Source: Bacteroidota bacterium
GTDB lineage: Bacteria > Bacteroidota > Bacteroidia > Bacteroidales > UBA4417
DNA length: 64,000 bases
Direction: 5' to 3'
Assembly (NCBI GenBank): GCA_013376995.1
Contig: JACAAZ010000009.1
Location: forward strand, 1-64,000
Shown here: one piece after another, positions 53,063 to 62,105 of the stretch
How the letters are laid out: each line of letters begins with the position of its first letter
Numbering within the stretch: the stretch's first letter is position 1
Notes under the pieces: generated by a model
The model's input: the letters and a program-made list of their open reading frames with translations, nothing else
Told to the model about the DNA's origin: nothing
Databases searched by the model: none
Made by a program: the position numbers and the translations under genes

Positions 53063-53473
53063 CTACCTTCCTTCCATCACTTCCTTCAGCTTAACTGCCA
53101 GGGTATTGACGAAGGTGGCCAGCGGTTTTTCTGCCATCATGGCAATGAAAGGATTCATATCCGCATCAATGATCAGCTGTGTTTTGCTAGTGTCGGGGGT
53201 GATTGATTCAATGGATGAAATGAGTAGAAAATCAAAAGGAAGCTTTCCCTCGCTTTTCATTACGATCCGGCTATCAGGCTGTCGCTCAGTAATACTCATA
53301 CCCAGCGTCGCCAGTCCTTTAATCTCAAATGAACAATGGTCGGAACTGGCTTCCCAGTTGATAACATTGTCCGGGACCAGGTACGAAAAATTATTGAAAT
53401 CGTTCAGAAAATGAAAGATCGCCCCTGCAGGACGATCTATGGTGATAATATCGCTTTCAATTTTTTTGCTCAT
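53063..53473 (-). CDS. SRPBCC-fold (START-like) protein
   Basis: This 136-residue small soluble protein reads SDIITIDRPAGAIFHFLNDFNNFSYLVPDNV, then strands ending with ADMNPFIAMMAEKPLATFVNTLAVKLKEVM, the long C-terminal helix of the SRPBCC/polyketide-cyclase fold, which encloses a hydrophobic ligand. The frame extends to 53509, but the ATG at 53473, 2 bp after the pyrE stop, is preferred. It is next to pyrE in many Bacteroidota. The ligand is unknown. Confidence 0.85.
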   Translation of the reverse strand: MSKKIESDIITIDRPAGAIFHFLNDFNNFSYLVPDNVINWEASSDHCSFEIKGLATLGMSITERQPDSRIVMKSEGKLPFDFLLISSIESITPDTSKTQLIIDADMNPFIAMMAEKPLATFVNTLAVKLKEVMEGR

Positions 53474-53475
53474 AG

Positions 53476-54120
53476 CTAAACTCCCCAGGATTTGGGATTT
53501 TCCCTCCACTTGATGAGTGACTCAAGGTCGGAATCTTTGACAATATTTTGTTCTATAGCCTTCTTAATAAGAGTATTGTAGGAGGTCAAGGTCCGAAGGA
53601 TACAATTGGCCTGCTTGAAATTCTCTTCAGCTTCAGGCAATTCGTATGTGAAAATTGCAACCATTCCTTTTACATTGCATCCTGCTTCACGCAAGGCTTG
53701 TACGGCATTCAGGCTGCTTTTTCCTGTAGAAACCAGGTCTTCAACTACTACGACTGATTGTCCGCTTTCAACCACACCTTCTATCTGGTTTTCGAGGCCG
53801 TGGCCCTTCTTTTCAGAACGAATATAGACAAAAGGAAGCCCGAGATCCTGGGCAACAAGTACCCCTGCAGCAATGGCACCAGTGGCAACCCCGGCAATCA
53901 GGTCCACAGTTCCAAACTCTTCATTGATCAGTTTTACGAACTCCTGGCGGATAAAGGTCCGGATCTTGGGATACGATAAGGTACGGCGGTTATCACAATA
54001 GATAGGTGATTTAATACCGGAGCTCCAGGTAAAGGGATTTACAACATCCAGCTTTATTGCTTTAATTTGCAGCAGGGACTCAGCCGTAGTAAGAGCGGTT
54101 TCTTCGAACTTCGATTTCAT
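53476..54120 (-). CDS. pyrE: Orotate phosphoribosyltransferase
   Basis: This 214-residue enzyme of UMP synthesis joins orotate to PRPP. The PRPP-binding motif VVVVEDLVSTGKSS is intact, YCDNRRTLSYP and the flexible loop RSEKKGHG are typical, and the length is normal. It probably forms a two-gene unit with the SRPBCC gene. It is divergent from the Nudix gene with only 17 bp between start codons; its -7 box lies inside the Nudix gene. Confidence 0.96.
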   Translation of the reverse strand: MKSKFEETALTTAESLLQIKAIKLDVVNPFTWSSGIKSPIYCDNRRTLSYPKIRTFIRQEFVKLINEEFGTVDLIAGVATGAIAAGVLVAQDLGLPFVYIRSEKKGHGLENQIEGVVESGQSVVVVEDLVSTGKSSLNAVQALREAGCNVKGMVAIFTYELPEAEENFKQANCILRTLTSYNTLIKKAIEQNIVKDSDLESLIKWRENPKSWGV

Positions 54121-54137
54121 GCGGTTAATTCAAAAAG

Positions 54138-54788
54138 ATGGATTCTTCACTTTCAAAGGGTCAAAGGTATAGAGTTTTTCTGAATGAAAAGTCTATACTC
54201 ATTTCAGAAGATATTAACATTGTTGATAATCAGGTAAATAACAGGTTTGTTACTTACCAGGACAAGGAATCCATGCAATTGGAGTATGAACGCTTCTCTA
54301 AGGAAGAAGATTGTTCTCAGCTGATTATTTTAGCCGGAAATCTTTTTTGCAGGGCCTGTGAGGAATTCCGGTCAATCTTTATTGAGATCAAGGCTGCAGG
54401 GGGAGTGGTGAAGAACCGGGAAGGCAAAATCCTGTTCATTAAACGATGGGATGTATGGGATCTGCCCAAAGGCAAACTTGAAATTAATGAATTGCCCGAA
54501 GCCGGTGCCCTCCGGGAAGTGGAAGAAGAAACTGCATTGTCATCTTTAAGCATTATCCGACAGCTTCCTTCCACTTTTCACATCTATAACGACAGGCATG
54601 GAAAAGCTATTCTTAAAGAAACCTGCTGGTACGAAATGAGCTATAATGGTGATCAGGTTCCAGTTCCTCAAACCGAGGAAGATATCACCGAGGCAAAATG
54701 GTTTGAACCCCGACAAATCGATATTGTGTTAAACAATACATATGTCTCGCTTCAGGAAATGATTTCAGGTTTCGCATCTGATATTTGA
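54138..54788 (+). CDS. Nudix hydrolase with N-terminal extension
   Basis: This 216-residue Nudix enzyme has its box at residues 112-134: G112, E118, R126-E127, E130-E131, with Ala instead of Gly at 133, a mild change. Residues 1-80 form a separate domain (RYRVFLNEKSILIS at the start) typical of Bacteroidota proteins in this position. Nudix enzymes cleave nucleoside diphosphates linked to another group; the substrate is unknown. The start follows the pyrE start by only 17 bp on the opposite strand. Confidence 0.9.
   Translation: MDSSLSKGQRYRVFLNEKSILISEDINIVDNQVNNRFVTYQDKESMQLEYERFSKEEDCSQLIILAGNLFCRACEEFRSIFIEIKAAGGVVKNREGKILFIKRWDVWDLPKGKLEINELPEAGALREVEEETALSSLSIIRQLPSTFHIYNDRHGKAILKETCWYEMSYNGDQVPVPQTEEDITEAKWFEPRQIDIVLNNTYVSLQEMISGFASDI
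54162..54169 (-). promoter_or_regulatory. -7 promoter element (TACCTTTG on the minus strand) of pyrE, inside the Nudix gene
   Basis: A perfect TAnnTTTG box lies 41 bp before the pyrE ATG and 25-32 bp inside the Nudix coding region. Confidence 0.7.
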
Positions 54789-54849
54789 CATCTTTCATGA
54801 AACAGCTTTCCACCAAAAACCAGTAAACGCAAACTAATTTGCATTAAAC

Positions 54850-54919
54850 ATTTCCAACTATCCAATAACCACTTCCCATTATCTAATAACCATTTCCCAA
54901 TAACCAATTCCCCTCTTCC
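54850..54919. repeat. Tandem heptamer tract upstream of coaD
   Basis: Ten 7-bp units run in one register; A is first in 9 of 10 and CC last in 8 of 10. AATAACC occurs three times (54864, 54885, 54899), each followed by a TTCCC-containing or related unit. The tract ends one base before the coaD -7 box. Confidence 0.82.
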
Positions 54920-54920
54920 T

Positions 54921-54928
54921 TACCTTTG
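54921..54928 (+). promoter_or_regulatory. -7 promoter element TACCTTTG of coaD
   Basis: A perfect TAnnTTTG box lies 14 bp before the ATG at 54943, directly after the heptamer tract, which therefore occupies the -33 region. Confidence 0.78.
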
Positions 54929-54942
54929 TAAAAAATCCGCCT

Positions 54943-55398
54943 ATGAATATCGCCGTTTTCGCTGGTTCCTTTGATCCCATTACCCGGGGACATGAGTCGA
55001 TAATCCGCAGGGCAATTCCCCTTTTCGACAAGATCATCATTGCTATCGGCCATAATGCCGACAAAACAGGTTATTTCCCCCTTGAAAACCGCCTGAAATG
55101 GATAAAGGAAGTGTTCAAGGATGAGGCATCCATTTCTGTTGAGAGTTACAATGGATTAACAGTTGATTTCTGCAAGGAAAAAAAAGCAGGCTACCTGATC
55201 AGGGGATTACGGACTTCTGCGGATTTTGAATTTGAACGTAGCGTAGCTCAGGTGAACAGCCGTCTGAACCCTGAACTTGAGACCGTTTTCATGCTTACCC
55301 TGCCTGAACATGTAATGATCACCTCCTCCATAGTCAGGGAAGTGCACAGGAACGGCGGGGATATCCGTCAGTTCATACCCGAAAAGATCCAAATATAA
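54943..55398 (+). CDS. coaD: Phosphopantetheine adenylyltransferase
   Basis: This 151-residue enzyme makes dephospho-CoA from phosphopantetheine and ATP. It has the nucleotidyltransferase motif FAGSFDPITRGH (residues 5-16), the RGLRTSADFEFE segment and the ISSSIVRE-like MITSSIVREV near the C terminus. The length is normal. It converges with rsmD with 4 bp between stops. Confidence 0.97.
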   Translation: MNIAVFAGSFDPITRGHESIIRRAIPLFDKIIIAIGHNADKTGYFPLENRLKWIKEVFKDEASISVESYNGLTVDFCKEKKAGYLIRGLRTSADFEFERSVAQVNSRLNPELETVFMLTLPEHVMITSSIVREVHRNGGDIRQFIPEKIQI

Positions 55399-55402
55399 TT
55401 AC

Positions 55403-55954
55403 TCAGGAATCTTCCCCGGTATCAATATGAAATAAAGTAAAATGTACTTTCCCATACTGTCGTTCAGAATGGAAAGTCGGGTATTCCCTGAAATTGACTG
55501 ATGAATCATGTTCAATGATCAGCCAGCCATCCTCATTAAGCAATGACTGGTTGAAAACCAAGTCAGGAATATGGGTAACTTCCTTCAATTCATAAGGAGG
55601 ATCAGCGAAAATAACATCAAATTTCCGCCTGACAGATTTCAGGTAGTTGAAAGCATTTGCTTTCACGACGAATACCCTTTCGAAGCCAATTTCCGATATG
55701 CATTCTGAAATAAAATCGGTACAGCGGTGATTGATCTCTACGGAGACCACATCCTTTGCCCCTCTTGAAGCAAATTCGAGACTGATATTCCCGGTACCGG
55801 CAAATAAATCAAGTACAGCAATTTCTTCAAAATCCACCTTACTAACCAGGATATTGAACAGGCTCTCCTTGGCAAGGTCAGTGGTTGGCCTTACAATCAA
55901 ACCTTTTGGGGGATGGAGTTGTCTTCCCCGGTGAGATCCGCTGATTATTCGCAA
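55403..55954 (-). CDS. rsmD: 16S rRNA (guanine966-N2)-methyltransferase RsmD
   Basis: This 183-residue SAM enzyme methylates G966 of 16S rRNA. It starts RIISGSHRGRQL, then RPTTDLAKESLFNIL, the SAM motif VLDLFAGTGNISLEFASRGA and the catalytic DPPYEL. The start codon is TTG at 55954; no ATG fits and the N terminus matches the family. It overlaps the DUF3822 stop by 10 bp and is translated with it. Confidence 0.95.
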   Translation of the reverse strand: MRIISGSHRGRQLHPPKGLIVRPTTDLAKESLFNILVSKVDFEEIAVLDLFAGTGNISLEFASRGAKDVVSVEINHRCTDFISECISEIGFERVFVVKANAFNYLKSVRRKFDVIFADPPYELKEVTHIPDLVFNQSLLNEDGWLIIEHDSSVNFREYPTFHSERQYGKVHFTLFHIDTGEDS

Positions 55955-56805
55955 AATGGCAGGTTAAAAAGTGTAAAATACTTATGGACTAAGACTTCAG
56001 AGAAAACAGGACTAAACTCTGCAAGTTCATTCATGCCGGCAAAATGAAGCCTGTCGATAAACTGCGTCAACAGCCGGAATTCATCTGAGTCGGAAACTAT
56101 ATCCCCGGTCAGCGTTATTACTTCTTCGGCAGGAACAAACCCCATCTGCTCGAGCACATATACAACAAAATAGACCAGGTCGTCGGCTGCCTGTTTCCTG
56201 AACGTATTATAATACTGCAGCTTACGTCCCTGGATGATAATGATATCAAAATAGCTACCCCATACATTAACAAAAACCTGCCTGGTAAGAATATGGGCAT
56301 TGTCTTTAACAAGTCCTTGTATCAATATAGATGCGGAGCATTGATCAACTTCTTTATGAAAGAATTCATTTGCTAGTCTTGAAATACAGGAAGGAAGCGA
56401 ATACACAGCAGTCATTTCGCCAACCGGAATATTCCTGCAGAGCACCTTTTCGGAAGCGCTTAGCGGATGATTGAACCGGAAATACTCTTCCATGGTTTCA
56501 TCTTTCACAAATCCGGGAGGTACAAGAGTAACCTTCGGGGAGGCATAAACAACATCTACCTGCCCATATTTATAAAGCAGCAATTCTTCCTCCCTGAATC
56601 TGGCCTGGATCCGCTGGCAAAGAGTATCAGGGGATGCAATAACAATAGAGTTAGATCCATTTAACTGGAAATCTGACATGCCAAGGAAAATCCTGGTCCG
56701 GGGATCCAGGACAGACAACGAATAGCCATCAGGCCTGAAAAGCACCGAAAGCCGGTATTTCTCAGTTCGGAACTTGTCGAAGGTAGGATCTATCAGGTTA
56801 ATCAT
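55945..56805 (-). CDS. DUF3822 family protein
   Basis: This 286-residue protein is specific to Bacteroidota, begins INLIDPTFDKFRTEKYRLSVLF and is almost always beside rsmD, as here. Its fold is thought to be related to the ASKHA (actin-like) superfamily, but no function is known to me. The frame extends to a TTG at 56817; the ATG at 56805 fits the family start. It is the first gene of a DUF3822-rsmD unit with its own -7 box. Confidence 0.92.
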   Translation of the reverse strand: MINLIDPTFDKFRTEKYRLSVLFRPDGYSLSVLDPRTRIFLGMSDFQLNGSNSIVIASPDTLCQRIQARFREEELLLYKYGQVDVVYASPKVTLVPPGFVKDETMEEYFRFNHPLSASEKVLCRNIPVGEMTAVYSLPSCISRLANEFFHKEVDQCSASILIQGLVKDNAHILTRQVFVNVWGSYFDIIIIQGRKLQYYNTFRKQAADDLVYFVVYVLEQMGFVPAEEVITLTGDIVSDSDEFRLLTQFIDRLHFAGMNELAEFSPVFSEVLVHKYFTLFNLPFCE

Positions 56806-56854
56806 GAAAAAATACAATTCCTTGTTTAAGATGGTTGCCTTAACGGAATGTAAG

Positions 56855-56862
56855 CAAATGTA
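56855..56862 (-). promoter_or_regulatory. -7 promoter element (TACATTTG on the minus strand) of the DUF3822-rsmD unit
   Basis: A perfect TAnnTTTG box lies 49 bp before the ATG at 56805 and after the stop of the preceding gene. Confidence 0.65.
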
Positions 56863-56882
56863 AGATTAATTCTCTATCCTGT

Positions 56883-57347
56883 TTACGTATAAAGGTCAAG
56901 TAACTCAGCGTAGGATGGAATGCCTTCAATAAAATCGTAAGCTCCTTTTTGATAATCGATCTTGCAGCAATAATGTTCCAGGCCATTGGTAATCAGGAAA
57001 TACCGGGCTTTCAACTGCATATTGTAACGCGCTGCCTGGTCAAAAACCTCCTGTTTAATCCCTACAGAAGGAGCTTTGCATTCAATCAACATTACCGGAA
57101 TTCCGGATCGGTCAAAAACAACCAGGTCAAATCGCTTTTTAAGCCCATTTAGGAGTAACTGCTTCTCTACACCAATCAGGGAAAGTGGCACTTCCCCAAT
57201 TTCCACCAGATAGCATAACATATTCTGCCGTACCCATTCTTCAGGGCTCAGGTTGACAAATTTCTTCCTGACCGGGTCAAAGATTAACTCTTTATCTCTT
57301 TTACGGTCAAATCTGAAATGAAAGAGGGGAAAATTCAAATTTTGCAT
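56883..57347 (-). CDS. HsdR N-terminal-like (PD-D/ExK) nuclease-fold protein
   Basis: This 154-residue stand-alone protein matches the HSDR_N_2 domain. The nuclease-fold motif is complete: RFDLVVFD with D74, then LIECKAP with E89 and K91, and LNLSPEEWVRQ-like text at 33-41. No HsdR helicase, HsdM or HsdS gene is nearby, so it is not part of a type I restriction system. In Bacteroidota this protein is commonly found beside holA and amn, as here; its role is unknown. Confidence 0.9.
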   Translation of the reverse strand: MQNLNFPLFHFRFDRKRDKELIFDPVRKKFVNLSPEEWVRQNMLCYLVEIGEVPLSLIGVEKQLLLNGLKKRFDLVVFDRSGIPVMLIECKAPSVGIKQEVFDQAARYNMQLKARYFLITNGLEHYCCKIDYQKGAYDFIEGIPSYAELLDLYT

Positions 57348-57479
57348 GCAAAATCCATTTGCTTCATAAAATTATATATCTCTTGCGGAAGATTTGCTTT
57401 CCCCGAGGAGAATTGCTTCATTTTATCCGTTTTATTTTCAGATGGGGGCCTGAAACATGCAAAGATGCTTGAAATAATC

Positions 57480-57487
57480 TAAATTTG
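57480..57487 (+). promoter_or_regulatory. -7 promoter element TAAATTTG of the AMP nucleosidase gene
   Basis: A perfect TAnnTTTG box lies 24 bp before the ATG at 57512. Confidence 0.65.
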
Positions 57488-57511
57488 CGCCACCTCTCCC
57501 ATTCCAACCCT

Positions 57512-58282
57512 ATGAAAACAAAGAAAGAGATCGTAGAAAACTGGTTACCCCGTTACACAGGCACTCAACTTAATGAGTTTGGCGAATATATCCTCCTGGT
57601 TAATTTCTCAGCTTACCTTGAAGAATTTGCAAAGATCCACAATGTTGAAATTAAAGGCCAGGGGCGTTCCATGCCAAGTGCCACTTATGGCAATATCACC
57701 ATTATCAAGTTTGGGATGGGTTCTGCAAATGCTGCTACCATTATGGACCTGCTCGGGGCAATCCGTCCAAAAGCTTGTCTGTTCCTGGGAAAATGTGGAG
57801 GGTTAAAACGCAAGAACCAACTGGGGGATTTGATCCTTCCAATTGCCGCGATAAGGGGAGAAGGAACATCCAACGACTACTTTCCGCCTGAAATACCAGC
57901 TTTACCGGCATTTAGCCTCCAAAGAGCTATTTCTACCTCAATCAGGGAGCACAGCCGGGATTACTGGACAGGCACAGTCTATACAACCAACCGCAGGGTT
58001 TGGGAACATGATAATGATTTCAAGAAATACCTGCGCCATACCCGTGCCATGGCTATCGATCTTGAAACCGCAACCATTTTTGTTGTTGGCTTTGCCAATG
58101 AGATACCTACCGGGGCTCTCCTGCTCGTCTCTGATCAGCCTATGATCTCCTCTGGCGTTAAAACAGAAAACAGCGACCGCATTGTGAATGAAAAATACCT
58201 GAACGATCACCTGAATATCGGAATTGATGCCCTCAAACAGATGATTGACAAACATATGACGCTGAAGCACCTGAAATTCTAA
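57512..58282 (+). CDS. amn: AMP nucleosidase, short form
   Basis: This 256-residue enzyme splits AMP into adenine and ribose 5-phosphate. Seen: ITIIKFGMGSANAATIMDLL, FLGKCGGLKRKNQLGDLILP (the phosphorylase-fold core), AIDLETATIF and LLVSDQPMISSGVKTENSD. It lacks the N-terminal domain of the 480-residue E. coli enzyme, as usual in Bacteroidota. The frame opens at a TTG (57485) that overlaps the -7 box, so the ATG at 57512 is chosen. It is followed by holA after 27 bp. Confidence 0.92.
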   Translation: MKTKKEIVENWLPRYTGTQLNEFGEYILLVNFSAYLEEFAKIHNVEIKGQGRSMPSATYGNITIIKFGMGSANAATIMDLLGAIRPKACLFLGKCGGLKRKNQLGDLILPIAAIRGEGTSNDYFPPEIPALPAFSLQRAISTSIREHSRDYWTGTVYTTNRRVWEHDNDFKKYLRHTRAMAIDLETATIFVVGFANEIPTGALLLVSDQPMISSGVKTENSDRIVNEKYLNDHLNIGIDALKQMIDKHMTLKHLKF

Positions 58283-58309
58283 TCAATCTGCATAACCTAC
58301 GTCTGCTTT

Positions 58310-59332
58310 ATGATGCCGACATTCAATAACCTGATCAAGGATCTTCAAAAGAAAGTTTTTCAGCCGGTATACCTGTTATACGGGGAAGAGCCTTACTATG
58401 TCGACCTCATTTCAGATTATATGGTTGAGAATGTACTGGATGAAACTGAGAAAACCTTCAACCAGGTAGTGCTCTATGGGCGAGACACTTCCGCTCCCGT
58501 TCTTGCTGATCAGTGCAGGCGATTCCCGATGATGGGGAATTTTCAGCTGGTTGTATTGAGGGAAGCCCAGGATATGGATTTGAAGAAAGATGAGAATCAG
58601 CAGTATATCATATCCTACCTGAAGAACCCTGCTCCAACTACTATCCTGGTTATGGGGTATAAATACAAATCCCCACCGGTCAAGGTGCTTAATGCTGCCA
58701 AAAAGGAAGAGAAAAATATTGTTCTGTTTGAATCGAAAAAGAGATCCGAAAGCGACCTCCCGATCTGGATCAGTGAACAGGTGAATGAGAATGGCTATAC
58801 CATTAACAACAAGGCCTGCAATATGTTGGTGGAATTCCTGGGAAATAACCTGGAGAAAATATCGAATGAATTAGGCAAACTCTATATAAACCATCCGAAG
58901 GAGAAACAGATCACCGAGGATGTAATAGAAAACTATATCGGTATCAGCAAAGATTATAATGTTTTTGAACTCCAGAAAGCCCTTGCAAACCACGATGTTA
59001 TAAAAGCAAATAAAATTATCAATTACTTCGCCGCAAATCCCAAAGACAATTCCATTTTTAAGATCATTCCTATACTTTTCAGTTTTTTCAGTAAGCTGAT
59101 GAACTTTCATTGTCTGGACAAGAAGTCACCTGCCGATATTTCCGGTAAGCTGAAAATTTCCTATTATGCAGTTGATGAATATGCAAAAGCTGCCCGCTTC
59201 TACCCACTGCCTAAGACACAGGACATCATCACATGGCTCAGGGAAGCCAATGTCCGGGCTTTGGGAATTGACAATTATTCTGTCGGGGAAGGGGAATTAT
59301 TGAAAGAATTGATATTCAAAATCCTTCATTAG
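58310..59332 (+). CDS. holA: DNA polymerase III delta subunit
   Basis: This 340-residue clamp-loader subunit opens the sliding clamp. It starts FNNLIKDLQKKVFQPVYLLYGEEPYYVDLI, the HolA hallmark, and has LVVLREAQDMDLKKDE, ELGKLYIN and the C-terminal helical collar. The length is normal. It is co-directional with amn and converges with the acyl-CoA ligase gene, with only 3 bp between stops. Confidence 0.95.
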   Translation: MMPTFNNLIKDLQKKVFQPVYLLYGEEPYYVDLISDYMVENVLDETEKTFNQVVLYGRDTSAPVLADQCRRFPMMGNFQLVVLREAQDMDLKKDENQQYIISYLKNPAPTTILVMGYKYKSPPVKVLNAAKKEEKNIVLFESKKRSESDLPIWISEQVNENGYTINNKACNMLVEFLGNNLEKISNELGKLYINHPKEKQITEDVIENYIGISKDYNVFELQKALANHDVIKANKIINYFAANPKDNSIFKIIPILFSFFSKLMNFHCLDKKSPADISGKLKISYYAVDEYAKAARFYPLPKTQDIITWLREANVRALGIDNYSVGEGELLKELIFKILH

Positions 59333-59335
59333 GAA

Positions 59336-61117
59336 TTAGTCTTCTCCCCTGTTAAAAAGCTTTTCAATCCTTGCCTGGTATTTCTGCTGGATAAAGAGTC
59401 TGCGCAGTTTCAGTGATGCGGTTAATTCTCCGGAATCTACTGTCCATTCAGAATCAAGTATTTCAAAAGCTTTAATTTGCTCAGTAGCACCCAGGAATTT
59501 ATTGAATTTCTGTATCTCTTTCCCAAACCTTTTCTGTATCCTTTCCATCTTGACCATATCCGCATCGTTGGTATAGGTGATTTCTTTCCGGGCACACCAG
59601 GTACGAAGGAAAGCGAAATCAGGTACGATGATGGCAGCTGCATATTTCTGGTTCTCACCAACAACCATCAGGGTATCAATAAAATGGGACTCCTTGAATT
59701 TATTTTCAATTAATTCAGGGCTGATATATTTCCCGAAGGAAGTCTTGAAAATCTCCTTTTTCCTTCCTGTGATCTTCAACTGGCCTTCAGGTTCGATCCT
59801 GCCCAGGTCACCTGTATGAAACCAACCTTCACTGTCAATGGCAGTTGCGGTTAATTCAGGTTCCTTGTAATACCCCATCATTACGCTCGGACCTTTGCAA
59901 AGGATTTCCTGGTCCTCACCTATTCTAACTTCAACATTATTTATAACAGGGCCTACTGTTCCAAATTTAACCCCATTCTCCGTAAAATTATTGATGGAAA
60001 TAACAGGTGAAGTCTCAGTTAGTCCATATCCTTCAAGTACCGGTATACCGGCAGCCCAAAATATGCGGGCAAGCCTGGGTTGAAGTGCGGCACCACCGGA
60101 GGCAATAACCTTGAAGTTTCCTCCCAAAGCTGCCACCCATTTGGAAAAGACCAGCTTGCGTGCGATCTTTAGCTTAGCTTCATAATACATCCCGTTCTTA
60201 CCATACATTTCGTAATGAAGCCCAAGGTGAACAGCCCAGAAAAATATCATTCTCTTGATACCTTTCAGCTTTAGACCATTTGCCATGATTTTGTCGTAGA
60301 TCTTTTCCAGGAGCCTTGGCACTGTTGAAATAATGTAAGGCTTGATTTCCCTCATATTATCGGAGATTGTGGCAATGCTTTCAGCATAGTAGATAGAGAT
60401 TCCGCGATAATGGTACAAATAAACCAGCATCCTTTCATAGATGTGACAAAGCGGCAGGTAGCTAAGCGCGCGGCCTTCTTCCCCGAATGGCAGAATATAT
60501 TCACAGGCCAGGAAATTCGAAATGATATTGGAGTGGGTGAGCATTACCCCCTTGGGATTCCCCGTGGTTCCAGAGGTGTAAATCACCGTTGCAAGGTCTG
60601 AGGGCTTAATGGTCTCCTGAATGCTTTTCAGTTTACCAGGTTCCGGGTTATTTTTACCCAGGGCAATGAGCTCCGAAAACGATGGGATGCCTTCTGTTTC
60701 CTTAAATGCATAAACTCCTTTCAAAGTAGGTATCTCACTTACTATATGTTCTATTTTACGGTAAGTATCCCAACCGGAAACAAAGATGTACTTAACCTCG
60801 GCATGAGCAAGGATATAGCGGTAATCAGATTCGCTGATCGTTGGGTACACAGGCACATGAATAGCTCCTGCCTGGAGAATGCCCATATCGCAGAAATTCC
60901 ATTCCGGGCGGCTTGAACTGATAGTAGCAACCTTATCACCGGCTACCACTCCCAATTTCATCAAGCCATAGCTTACATTGTTTGCGATTTCGATATACTC
61001 GTCGATGGAGTATTTCTTCCAGGCACCACCCTCTTTTCCTGCAAGTAAATCCTCTTTTTTAACAAATTTTTCCCTGATGTAAGGTAAGAGATCAAAAAGC
61101 CGGGATACCTGGTTCAT
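59336..61117 (-). CDS. Long-chain fatty acyl-CoA/acyl synthetase (AMP-forming)
   Basis: This 593-residue member of the adenylate-forming family activates long-chain fatty acids. The P-loop VIYTSGTTGNPKGVMLTHSN (about 183-202), the YGLTETSPV segment, and GWFHTGDLGRIEPEGQLKITGRKKEIFKTS with the conserved catalytic-region Lys are all intact. The FadD15-like architecture with a large insert (EKIYDKIMANGLKLKG) fits bacterial long-chain acyl-CoA synthetases. No beta-oxidation genes are adjacent. Chain-length preference cannot be read. Confidence 0.93.
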   Translation of the reverse strand: MNQVSRLFDLLPYIREKFVKKEDLLAGKEGGAWKKYSIDEYIEIANNVSYGLMKLGVVAGDKVATISSSRPEWNFCDMGILQAGAIHVPVYPTISESDYRYILAHAEVKYIFVSGWDTYRKIEHIVSEIPTLKGVYAFKETEGIPSFSELIALGKNNPEPGKLKSIQETIKPSDLATVIYTSGTTGNPKGVMLTHSNIISNFLACEYILPFGEEGRALSYLPLCHIYERMLVYLYHYRGISIYYAESIATISDNMREIKPYIISTVPRLLEKIYDKIMANGLKLKGIKRMIFFWAVHLGLHYEMYGKNGMYYEAKLKIARKLVFSKWVAALGGNFKVIASGGAALQPRLARIFWAAGIPVLEGYGLTETSPVISINNFTENGVKFGTVGPVINNVEVRIGEDQEILCKGPSVMMGYYKEPELTATAIDSEGWFHTGDLGRIEPEGQLKITGRKKEIFKTSFGKYISPELIENKFKESHFIDTLMVVGENQKYAAAIIVPDFAFLRTWCARKEITYTNDADMVKMERIQKRFGKEIQKFNKFLGATEQIKAFEILDSEWTVDSGELTASLKLRRLFIQQKYQARIEKLFNRGED

Positions 61118-61206
61118 CTTGTTAACAATTTGGGTTCAGGTAAAAATAATAAATCCCCGGTATTTATATCAAAATCTTCTATTTAATTTTTTAAATATGT
61201 TAGAGC

Positions 61207-61968
61207 TCAGAGTTTCTTGTTAAAATGTCCGGCAGCTGCCTGGGCTGTTGGCATTATAACCAGGTCGTTCACATTGACGTGTGCAGGCAAACCGGTAACC
61301 CAGATAACTGCTTCAGCAATATCCTCAGCAGTAAGCGGCTCATACCCTTTATAAACCTGGGAGGCAACTTGTTTATCCCCTTTGAAACGGACTTCCGAAA
61401 ACTCTGTTTCTGTTGCCCCGGGACATACTTGCGATACCTTAATACCATATTCGAGAAGATCCAACCGCATACCTTTTGTAAGGGCATTGACTGCAAACTT
61501 CGTGGCGCAATATACATTTCCCTTGGGGTAGACTTCTTTCCCGGCTATTGAGCCAATATTCACAATATGGCCTTTGCCGGCATCTATCATCATCGGGCTG
61601 ATCATTCGGCTGATGTAAAGCAATCCCTTGATGTTGGTATCGATCATCTCTTCCCAGTCGTTGATGTTCCCGCCTTGCATTGGATCCAGCCCAACGGCAA
61701 GACCTGCGTTGTTCACAAGTATATCTATAGATTTCCACTCAAGAGGCAGACTATTAATTGCCTCTTCAACGGATTTTCTCTGCTTAATGTCAAAACTGAG
61801 AATAAATACCTCTGCGTTATATGTCGAACGGATATTATCAGCCATCTGTCTAAGCCTTTCAATTCTCCTCCCACAGATGATAATGCGGTCATTCAGTTTT
61901 GCAAAACGAATGGCACAGGCTTTCCCTATCCCGCTTGTTGCGCCGGTAATCAATATGGTTCTGGTCAT
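61207..61968 (-). CDS. Short-chain dehydrogenase/reductase (YdfG-like)
   Basis: This 253-residue NAD(P)-dependent oxidoreductase has TGATSGIG (8-15), NNAG and the catalytic Ser-Tyr-Lys set (IVNIGSIAG, then VYCATKFAV). The basic residues after strand 2 (CGRRIERL) favour NADP. The segment DILVNNAGLAVGLDPMQGG with FSEVRFKGD resembles the YdfG 3-hydroxy acid/serine dehydrogenase group. The gene is monocistronic. Confidence 0.9.
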   Translation of the reverse strand: MTRTILITGATSGIGKACAIRFAKLNDRIIICGRRIERLRQMADNIRSTYNAEVFILSFDIKQRKSVEEAINSLPLEWKSIDILVNNAGLAVGLDPMQGGNINDWEEMIDTNIKGLLYISRMISPMMIDAGKGHIVNIGSIAGKEVYPKGNVYCATKFAVNALTKGMRLDLLEYGIKVSQVCPGATETEFSEVRFKGDKQVASQVYKGYEPLTAEDIAEAVIWVTGLPAHVNVNDLVIMPTAQAAAGHFNKKL

Positions 61969-62105
61969 TGTAAGTGATTTTTGTTGAAAAAGGAGAATGA
62001 ACTAAAGCTGACGAAAATACAACTCAGCTTTCAAAGAGATTTTTTTTGAAAATAGCATCAGAACCGGATGAAATTCCGGGCACAACATTTATAACAACAG
62101 GAATA

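Noticed and set aside
56883-57347. Type I restriction system
   Set aside because: Only the HsdR N-terminal-like domain is present; no helicase, methylase or specificity gene is nearby, and the protein is a common stand-alone neighbour of holA in Bacteroidota.
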